Assembly: GCA_027943335.1 (NCBI GenBank)
Contig: BSBK01001535.1
Location: forward strand, 240,001 to 304,000
DNA length: 64,000 bases
From: Chamaecyparis obtusa
Lineage: Eukaryota; Streptophyta; Pinopsida; Cupressales; Cupressaceae
Direction of reading: 5' to 3'
Part shown: piece by piece, positions 63,292 through 64,000 of the stretch
Position numbering within the stretch: the stretch's first letter is position 1
How the letters are laid out: each line of letters starts with the position of its first letter
The notes under the pieces: model-generated
What the model was told of the DNA's origin: nothing
The model's input: only the letters and a program-made list of their open reading frames with translations
The model's database searches: none
Made by a program: the position numbers and the translations under genes

Positions 63292-64000
63292 TGTATGCAC
63301 CCTAAAATGGTCGCCTAGACTTTAGGCCTCATTTATTTGATTTATCAATCCTGAATCATTTTGATCAATAATCAATATTTTCAACAATATCAATTTCTTG
63401 ATCAAATCTTAATTTCGATCATATATTGGATTTTTATCCTATGGGCTAACCATTTATCCTAAGTCTTTATTTAATTAAAAGGAATATTTCCTCCCCTTTC
63501 AATTAAATAAAAAAGCCCCACTTTCCTCTTATCCTAAGTTGCACAAATAAAACATTATTCTTATTTTATAAAAAGGGAAAAGGCACTTTTGTCTCACATG
63601 AGGCTCAAAAGTCAACACTTCACTCTCATTGGAGGATACTTGTGCACATGGATTGCTCCTCTTTCAAGCTCCACCGCTGATTAAGACTTTTTGCCTCTTA
63701 ATCTCCATGGTCCATTTCACCTCATTTCTTATAAAAGGAGAGCTCTCTCCTCCATTTGCATATCCATGTTTTATGCTAATGTTATGCTACAGGTTTTAGG
63801 TGCATTTGGAGTTTGAAGACATTGAAGACTTGTTGCTTTCATCATTTAGTTGCATATTTGCTTTCATAGTTGCATAATAATGGCATCATAGATTAGATTT
63901 CCTTTTATGCAATAGAATAGATCTCACATAGCTTAATTAGGGGCTTGGAATCTATTGTACTTCTTTTCATAGTTTAGTTTGCACTTCATTTGATAGATTA
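63292..64000 (+). repeat. Probable LTR running off the right edge
   Basis: Starts TGTATGCACCCTAAAATGG, closely like the start of the Tat LTR on the other strand (TGTAATCACCTAAAAATGG). It contains a TATA box TATAAAAGGAG at 63730-63740. The body is promoter-like and non-coding. The end and primer site lie beyond the window, so the call rests on the start sequence and the TATA box. Confidence 0.5.
63730..63736 (+). promoter_or_regulatory. TATA box of the right-edge LTR
   Basis: TATAAAA followed by GGAGAGCTC, 438 bp from the proposed LTR start. Confidence 0.45.

Overview
This is repeat-rich nuclear DNA of a seed plant. A gymnosperm-like, very large genome is the best guess. Three things support this: long introns (one of about 6.9 kb) in an otherwise compact transporter gene, a wealth of decayed LTR retrotransposons of plant lineages, and a nuclear copy of the chloroplast gene psaA. 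The window holds only one clearly intact host gene. It is on the minus strand (37142-48256): four exons encode a 306-residue nucleotide-sugar/triose-phosphate-translocator-family transporter very close to Arabidopsis At3g11320/At5g05820.

Left part (1-14143). A plant-mobile-domain (PMD) pseudogene lies on the plus strand (123-1837). It is followed by a long Ty3/gypsy element of the Tat type on the minus strand: integrase, dual RNase H, RT, protease with G-patch, gag, a leader with a strictly phased 21-bp repeat array, PBS, and a 903-bp 5' LTR. No 3' LTR is visible, so the PMD pseudogene may be an antisense extra ORF inside the same element.

Middle part (14144-26470). A 680-bp alternating purine-pyrimidine tract leads into an unusual two-gene unit. 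A decayed, unrecognised plus-strand gene (16519-18338) converges on a minus-strand, multi-exon, transposase-like gene (25343-19189). The transposase-like gene has a conserved D...SDG...HGKGxxDG signature. Each gene has a long degenerate 10-bp repeat array (unit GACCTAATTA when read in the gene's own sense) upstream of it or in its first intron. The two arrays, 1.5 kb and 2.6 kb, are therefore inverted relative to each other. This unit is the best candidate for an undescribed mobile system in the window.

Right of that (27792-36212) are a broken gypsy pol fragment joined directly to a psaA-derived plastid insertion, a tRNA-type SINE with a perfect 18-bp target duplication, a cluster of GATAAG palindromes, and a 491-bp hAT-like MITE. 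The transporter gene follows. Its intron 3 hosts a non-autonomous copia-type LTR element and an inverted duplication.

Right part (49595-64000). A 5.1-kb poly(A)-ended insertion is bounded by a perfect 17-bp target duplication and carries unrecognised ORFs. It is followed by AT-rich DNA with an (AT)44 tract, a Tourist-like MITE, a 264-bp tandem duplication, a 1.4-kb duplication carrying LINE-type RNase H remnants, a hAT (DUF659-like) transposase remnant, and the start of another LTR running off the right edge. Stop codons in the decayed genes are very often TAG or TGA where CAG, CGA or TGG is expected, as after deamination of methylated cytosine. Exon, TSD and repeat coordinates were worked out by eye.
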